Source: VAZQ01 sp035293945 (GTDB taxonomy: Bacteria > Pseudomonadota > Alphaproteobacteria > Rhizobiales > Xanthobacteraceae). From it: a stretch of DNA of 64,000 nucleotides. The notes under the pieces are model-generated. The model was given only the letters and a program-made list of their open reading frames with translations, was not told the DNA's origin and searched no databases. The position numbers were made by a program, and so were the translations under genes. The stretch lies in contig DATGLV010000010.1 in the NCBI GenBank assembly GCA_035293945.1, positions 109,815 through 173,814 of the forward strand, written 5' to 3'. Shown piece by piece: positions 59,814-64,000 of the stretch (the stretch's first letter is position 1; every line of letters starts with the position of its first letter).

Positions 59814-60782
59814 TTACTCCCCCTTCAGCCCCAGCTTGATCACGACCTTGCCCCAGGTCGTCTCCTCGCGGTCGATGTCGGCCGCATATTGCTCCGGCGT
59901 GCTGGGCAGCACCTCGGCGCCGTCGGCGGCAAGGCGCTCGCGCACATCGGGGCTCGCAAGCGCTGTGCGCAGCTCCTTGTTGAGCCGCTCGACGATCGGC
60001 CGCGGCGTGCCGGCCGGCGCCACCAACCCATAGCGCAGCGCTGCCTCATAACCGGGCAGGCCGGATTCGGCGACGGTCGGCAGGTCGGGCAGGAGGCTCG
60101 AGCGCTGGGCGCTGGTCACAGCCAGCGCGCGCAAGGCGCCAGCCTGCACCTGGCCATGGGCGGTGGGGATCGGGGTGAACATCAGCGGGATGTGGCCGCC
60201 CAGAAGATCGGTGAGCGCCGGGCCCGTCCCCTTATAGGGAACGTGCACCAGCTCGATGCCCGCCATGGTGTTCATCAGCTCGCCGGCGAGCTGCCCGACG
60301 GTGCCGATGCCGGCAGAGCCGAAGTTCACCTTGCCGGGATTGGCCTTGGCGTAGGCAATGAGCTCAGCGATCGAGTGCACCGGAAGGCTCGGATGCGCCA
60401 CCGCCATCAGCGGCGCGCTGCCGATCTCGCCGATGGGCGCGAAGTCCCGGCGTGGATCGAATCCGGCATTGGCATAGAGGGTCGGGCCGATCGCCAGCGT
60501 GCCCGTATAGCCGAGCAGCAGAGTGTAGCCGTCGGGCGCGCTTCTGGCGACGTAGCGGGCCCCGATGGTGCCGCCCGCGCCGCCTCTGTTCTCCACCACG
60601 ATCGATTGTCCGAGCGTTTCGCTCATCTTGTCCGCCACGATGCGGGCGACCAGCGACACACTGCCGCCGGGCGGAAACGGCGACACCAGCATGACGGGGC
60701 GGGTCGGATAGGTCTGCGCCAGCGCCGCGGCGGGCGCGAGCGCTAGGAGGAGCAACAGGCATGAACTGGCTCGGGTTCGCAT
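59814..60782 (-). CDS. Bug/TctC-family periplasmic solute-binding protein, second copy
   Basis: This 322-aa protein starts at the ATG complementary to 60780-60782. It has a clear signal peptide (LLLLLALAPAAALAQ) and the Bug pattern YPTRPVMLVSPFPPGG, VVENRGGAGG, SAPDGYTLLLGYTG, HVPYKGTGPA and LPDLPTVAESGLPGYE. It is clearly a paralogue of the protein at 44353 but not a recent copy. No TctAB transporter genes are near, so it may work with a distant permease or as a sensor. The acyl-CoA operon lies downstream, beyond the antitoxin gene, and may use its ligand. Confidence 0.9.
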   Translation of the reverse strand: MRTRASSCLLLLLALAPAAALAQTYPTRPVMLVSPFPPGGSVSLVARIVADKMSETLGQSIVVENRGGAGGTIGARYVARSAPDGYTLLLGYTGTLAIGPTLYANAGFDPRRDFAPIGEIGSAPLMAVAHPSLPVHSIAELIAYAKANPGKVNFGSAGIGTVGQLAGELMNTMAGIELVHVPYKGTGPALTDLLGGHIPLMFTPIPTAHGQVQAGALRALAVTSAQRSSLLPDLPTVAESGLPGYEAALRYGLVAPAGTPRPIVERLNKELRTALASPDVRERLAADGAEVLPSTPEQYAADIDREETTWGKVVIKLGLKGE

Positions 60783-60869
60783 CAGGTGGTCTCGGTGATA
60801 AAGGAGAGCTTGAGCGTCATGCTACCTTTCCGTGGCGCGTGAGGTAAGGGCGTCTTCAAGCCTTTGAGG

Positions 60870-61088
60870 ATGGCGGATTCTCGCATGCTGGATTGGCTCG
60901 TCGCCAACAAGAGGGCAATCGGCCTCGTCTTGAGCGTGGTCGGGGCGACCGCAACCGTGATGATCTTCGAGAGCTCGTTCAATGTGCCCGCATACGTCGC
61001 TGTCGGAGCTGGTGTTGTTGCCTACCTGACCATGCCGATCATGTGGACTTCCCTGCTCGACTATTTCGTTCAGCGAACAAAGCGCTGA
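60870..61088 (+). CDS. Small membrane protein (about 72 aa)
   Basis: The frame can start at ATG 60870 or 60885; GAGG lies directly before the first and GGCGG before the second, so the choice is open. It contains LDWLVANKRAIGLVL, then two hydrophobic helices separated by a short turn (ATVMIFESSFNVPAYVAVGA) and a basic end (QRTKR). It is divergent from the TctC gene, with 87 bases between the starts. I know no function. Confidence 0.55.
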   Translation: MADSRMLDWLVANKRAIGLVLSVVGATATVMIFESSFNVPAYVAVGAGVVAYLTMPIMWTSLLDYFVQRTKR

Positions 61089-61115
61089 TCTCAGCTCGCC
61101 TGTCGCGGCTCAGAC

Positions 61116-61206
61116 CCGGGACCGTTCCAGGCGAATAGGCCTGAGATTGAACGGTCCCGGCTCATCAGCGCGTTTAGGCGCGTCTTCGACGCGCTATGGC
61201 CGGGAC
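61116..61206. repeat. REP-like intergenic repeat related to that at 52401
   Basis: CGGGACCGTT (61119-61128) is inverted as AACGGTCCCG (61151-61160). ACCCGGGACCGTTCCAGGC matches the 52401 element at all but one base, and ATGGCCGGGACAAG near 61193 matches the 54340 element. I see no gene in 61089-61294. Confidence 0.65.
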
Positions 61207-61233
61207 AAGATTGCGCTGTGGCGAGATGCTCCG

Positions 61234-61268
61234 AAAAGCAATGCAGCCCAGAAGGGCCCGGGCTGCAT
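61234..61268 (-). terminator. Rho-independent terminator for the beta-propeller-like gene
   Basis: On the minus strand ATGCAGCCC pairs with GGGCTGCAT (61260-61268 with 61241-61249), and the transcript then ends in TGCTTTT (61234-61240). It lies 27 bases after the stop at 61295. Confidence 0.75.
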
Positions 61269-61294
61269 CGCATCTGATCCGGAACTGGTGTGGA

Positions 61295-63460
61295 TCAGTC
61301 GGCCAGCGGATCCGGACGCATCTGGAAGTGCACGATCTTGGGCGAGGTGCCCTTGCCCCCTTCAAGATGGAACGGCGTGCGGTTACCGGTATTCGACCAC
61401 ACGCCGCGGCCCTTCCAGCCGGCATTCGGATCGTCGATGCGACCGTCGAGCGCCTTGGCCCAGAAGCCCATCGGATAGGGCACGACCAGGTTGACGGTCT
61501 TGCCGTCGACCAGCGCGATCAGCGAATCGTTCTGGTTGCCGGTGGCGAACGGCACGTCATTGCCGAGCCCGAAGGTGTTATGCTGGTCGACCCACGCATA
61601 ATAGGGGGTCTCGCCGCTGCCGTCGTCGGTCACGTTGCCGAGCTGCGGTCCGGGCAGCTTGTAGAGCGTCCAGCCTTCGGGGCACTGATTGCCGGTCGCG
61701 TTCGGACCATTGAGCGGGCCCTTGCACTTGCGGCGGTCGAAGGAGCCGAGATGCCCGCTCGCCAGCGCCGACCACATGACGCCCTTGCTGTCGATATCGG
61801 CGCCGCGCGGCGAATAGCCGGGCAGCGGCACATTGTAGATTTCCGACAACGCAGTCTCAGGCGGATTCGGGCCCGGATCGACGCGGACGACTGCGCCCGG
61901 ATAGCCGGTGACAGAGCCCCAGATGGTGCCGTCGACCGGGCTCGGCGCAACCGCATAGAAGCCGACGCGGATGCGCTTCTGCTTGGTCGGATCGACCGGC
62001 TGGTTCGGCTCCACGTACGGGCCGCCGCGATGGCCGAGCCCGTTGGTGTCGAGGATGAAGGGCGTCCAGCCCTGCGCCTTGGCCTCGTCGCCGGTCTCTT
62101 CCAGCACCCGGGTGTTGATCCAGCCGAGCACCTCGGCGCCGATGCCGCCCGAGCTCGTCCACAGCGTGCGATCCTTGTCGAAGCCGAATTGCACGTGGTG
62201 AGTCGGGAAGCAGGTGTCGACCAACGTGAACTTCTTGGTCGACGGGTCGAGCATCGCGATCTCGCGACTGTTCTTGTCGATCGGGAACGCTTTGGCGGAG
62301 GGAAGATCCGACCCCTTCTTGCAGTAGTCCGGATTGTTGGGGCCGCGGATGCGCGCCGCGTACCAGACGCGCGCCTTCTCATCCAGCATCAGGCTGTGCG
62401 GAATGGTCTGCGCAGTCCAGATTTTCTCGTCGCCCCAATAGGCCGACGGCGCATACATGTCGACCGACTGGGCCGAGGGGGTCTTCGGATCGCGCACCGG
62501 GATCCTCAAGCTGGTGGCGATGCTCTTCACCGGATCGAGCATCGGCACGTTATCGGTCGAGTTCTCGGTTGCGCCGTAAAGCGAGCCGTAGGCGTTGATG
62601 GTCGGGTTGCGCTTGTCGGTCGCGATCTCGTCGTGCAGGTAGGTCTTCGGTCCCGACCAGTCCCACACCGTGATGACCACGTTGCGCTCGATGCCCTGCG
62701 GACGCGGCGGCTTGGTGGCCGGCAGGTCGCCCTTGGCGATCCGGTCGGTCCAGTCGCCCAGCATATGCAAGCCGCGCTCGGTCCCGTAATGCTCGATCGT
62801 CTCGACCATATCCTTGCTGGCTTGGCCGGACTGGATGCGGCGCGTCCACGCCTCATAGCCGGATGAGAACTTGCCGAACTCCTCCGGAATAGTGCGCGTC
62901 GCCTTGGTGCCGATGGCGTGGCAGTGGAAGCAGCCGTCGGTCTTGAACTCGCGCAGGAACTGTGTCTGCGACTTGATCGCCGGATTGATGCCGTTGCCGG
63001 TCGGGCCGGTGCCGGGGAAGTCGCTCTTTGGCGGAACATTGAGCAGGGAAAGCCAATAGATCGGCGGGTAGTATTCGGCGGCCGCAGCCTCGCTCGGAGC
63101 CGGAACGGCCGTCAGGTTGAGAATCTTGCCGGGCGCGGTCTCGACCTTCGGGGAATCAACGAGGCCGTAGCCGCGGACCCACACCGTATAGTTGGCTTTC
63201 GGAAGATCAGGCACCACGAAGCGGCCCTGGTCGTCCGTGACCACGATCTTGGCCATCTTGGTGGGCAGGTCGGCGGTCTCGGCAATCACCCAGACGCCAG
63301 CCTCCGGCCCGTTCGGGCCGGTGACAACGCCGCCGAGGTCGTTGTTGTTGATCTTGACCGATGGATTCTCCTGCGCAGCGAGCTGTGCCGGCGCCCCGGT
63401 CAGAACGGCGGCAAGGGCAACCGCCGCCACGCTCGCATATAATGCGCTTGTCTTCCGCAT
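61295..63460 (-). CDS. Secreted monohaem protein with carboxypeptidase-regulatory-like domain and beta-propeller (Vgb-like)
   Basis: I start at the ATG complementary to 63458-63460, which gives a clean signal peptide (MRKTSALYASVAAVALAAVL, cut near QLAAQ); a second ATG lies 15 bases upstream within a duplicated ribosome site. The mature 721-aa precursor product has an N-terminal beta domain of the carboxypeptidase-regulatory type (GGVVTGPNGPEAGVWVIAET, DDQGRFVVPDL), then one haem c site, CFHCH (Cys177, Cys180, His181), then repeats resembling the streptogramin-lyase (Vgb) propeller. It is exported and probably takes part in periplasmic electron transfer or oxidation of an organic substrate. 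Similar proteins occur in Bradyrhizobium, with unknown substrate. A terminator follows, so it is a single-gene unit. Confidence 0.8.
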   Translation of the reverse strand: MRKTSALYASVAAVALAAVLTGAPAQLAAQENPSVKINNNDLGGVVTGPNGPEAGVWVIAETADLPTKMAKIVVTDDQGRFVVPDLPKANYTVWVRGYGLVDSPKVETAPGKILNLTAVPAPSEAAAAEYYPPIYWLSLLNVPPKSDFPGTGPTGNGINPAIKSQTQFLREFKTDGCFHCHAIGTKATRTIPEEFGKFSSGYEAWTRRIQSGQASKDMVETIEHYGTERGLHMLGDWTDRIAKGDLPATKPPRPQGIERNVVITVWDWSGPKTYLHDEIATDKRNPTINAYGSLYGATENSTDNVPMLDPVKSIATSLRIPVRDPKTPSAQSVDMYAPSAYWGDEKIWTAQTIPHSLMLDEKARVWYAARIRGPNNPDYCKKGSDLPSAKAFPIDKNSREIAMLDPSTKKFTLVDTCFPTHHVQFGFDKDRTLWTSSGGIGAEVLGWINTRVLEETGDEAKAQGWTPFILDTNGLGHRGGPYVEPNQPVDPTKQKRIRVGFYAVAPSPVDGTIWGSVTGYPGAVVRVDPGPNPPETALSEIYNVPLPGYSPRGADIDSKGVMWSALASGHLGSFDRRKCKGPLNGPNATGNQCPEGWTLYKLPGPQLGNVTDDGSGETPYYAWVDQHNTFGLGNDVPFATGNQNDSLIALVDGKTVNLVVPYPMGFWAKALDGRIDDPNAGWKGRGVWSNTGNRTPFHLEGGKGTSPKIVHFQMRPDPLAD

Positions 63461-63862
63461 GTGCCTGCTCCTCATGTGCCTGGTCCTCTTTGATCCCTGG
63501 CTCTGTCGCGTTTCTTGCCACGGCGTTTTGCGCGCCGTGCCTCCAATCACACGGAATCATAGCAATTATCGGCAACCCTGTCCTGCCCGTTGTCCGGGGG
63601 GAGGTGACGGGCGTTGGTGGCGCCATTTGTGCGGAATCTCGGGCCCTCCCTGCACGATGGCGCGGTCGCCGCCATCGAGACGCCGGCGCTGCGCTCGCTT
63701 GGCGGACATCGGGGCGACTGTGGCGCCGCCTGAGCGCAGGTCCCCGCAATACCTGCGCCAGTAATGTCGAGCGTGAGATCGCCAGGTGGGCGACGGCGAT
63801 CAAGGCGGCGCACATCGCGGCGCAGTGATCTTGCAGCGCTGGCTGTCACTGGAGTCTTGCGC
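63461..63862. other. Intergenic region before the IS element
   Basis: There are about 400 bases with no gene I can support. The part next to 63460 must hold the promoter of the haem protein gene. Around 63770-63828 a short plus-strand stretch (NVEREIARWATAIKAAHIAA) faintly recalls the end of a serine recombinase, but too little remains to call it. Confidence 0.4.
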
Positions 63863-64000
63863 TAGTACCCACTTTTCTTTGTGGGTGAGTCATGATTCAA
63901 GATCGGGATGATTCCCGACGCAAGAGAGGTTCGGCTCAAGCCGAAGATACGCAAGGTGCTTGAGGCGCGCTGCCGAGCGCTGAGCACCCCGCAAAGCGAG
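63863..64000 (+). mobile_element. IS630-type insertion sequence, left end only
   Basis: The element appears to begin near TAGTACCCACTTTTC (63863), whose ACCCAC...GTGGGT (63867-63886) is a small hairpin, followed by GAGTCATGATTCAAGAT. I recall this kind of end from IS630-family elements of Bradyrhizobium. A transposase gene starts inside and runs off the window. Confidence 0.5.
63908..64000 (+). CDS. IS630-family transposase, N-terminal fragment (cut by window edge)
   Basis: From ATG 63908 the frame reads MIPDAREVRLKPKIRKVLEA followed by RCRALSTPQSE and is open at the edge. The pattern (V)RLK...R..LEAR.RA..TPQ is that of the N-terminal helix-turn-helix region of IS630-type transposases (LK.EER..LE...R..TTPQR.V.RA). 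Only 31 residues are visible, so integrity cannot be judged. Confidence 0.55.
   Translation, partial: MIPDAREVRLKPKIRKVLEARCRALSTPQSE

Noticed and set aside
61196..62866. Plus-strand 556-aa frame opposite the haem protein
   Set aside because: Antisense of a well-supported exported protein; it also runs through the terminator hairpin and a repeat.
63740..63830. Serine recombinase remnant before the IS end
   Set aside because: Only about 20 residues look alike (NVEREIARWATAIKAAHIAA), too little to support a call.

Overview
The window is high-GC DNA with alphaproteobacterial, Rhizobiales-like character (Bradyrhizobiaceae/Xanthobacteraceae type). The signs are a DUF6894 'PRYFFN' protein, SapC and FAD-halogenase genes, Bug/TctC solute-binding proteins, an MmgE/PrpD protein, GC-rich palindromic intergenic repeats, and IS630-type sequence at the right edge. 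This is a judgement from protein flavour and base use, not from a marker gene.

Left part (1-6252). The window opens inside the C-terminal third of a flavin-dependent tryptophan halogenase-like gene, which overlaps by 4 bases an unrecognised 264-aa gene. A convergent HTH/transmembrane/coiled-coil gene follows. Next comes a short scrambled patch (2761-3131) that looks like a small gene split by an internal inversion plus the tail of another gene. Then there is an unrecognised 291-aa gene coupled to a radical SAM enzyme carrying an extra C-terminal cysteine set, and a SapC-family gene.

Centre (6253-43545). More than half of the window is one uninterrupted gene for a 12,430-residue repetitive surface or secreted protein. 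It has a basic leader and LEPR-XLL motif, hundreds of Asn/Ala/Gly/Thr-rich beta-solenoid turns, about eleven inserted Trp/Tyr-rich modules, two acidic linkers, two helical inserts, a long glycine/aspartate repeat region resembling RTX, a Pro-rich stalk encoded by a 30-bp DNA repeat, and a C-terminal beta module. I noticed no cysteine in it. A perfect 10-bp hairpin in the leader runs into its Shine-Dalgarno sequence. A putative 2OG-Fe(II) oxygenase gene follows just after a terminator-like hairpin. The giant protein is therefore flanked by four kinds of possible tailoring or accessory gene (halogenase, radical SAM, SapC, 2OG-Fe(II) oxygenase). I propose this as a candidate modification locus; that function is inference.

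Right part (44353-64000). These are mainly metabolic accessory genes. One pair is an amidohydrolase with a TctC binding protein (minus strand). A DUF6894 membrane protein stands alone. A membrane protein/winged-helix regulator pair is followed by a cis-prenyltransferase with no cell-envelope neighbours. A DUF4153 gene is truncated. A Tat-exported FAD enzyme is followed by a ThDP enzyme. A minus-strand operon holds acyl-CoA dehydrogenase, NDP-forming acyl-CoA synthetase and MmgE/PrpD. A toxin-antitoxin pair has a dead toxin. There is a second TctC protein, a 72-73 aa membrane protein, a secreted monohaem beta-propeller-like protein, and the start of an IS630-type element. Several intergenic gaps hold palindromic repeats.
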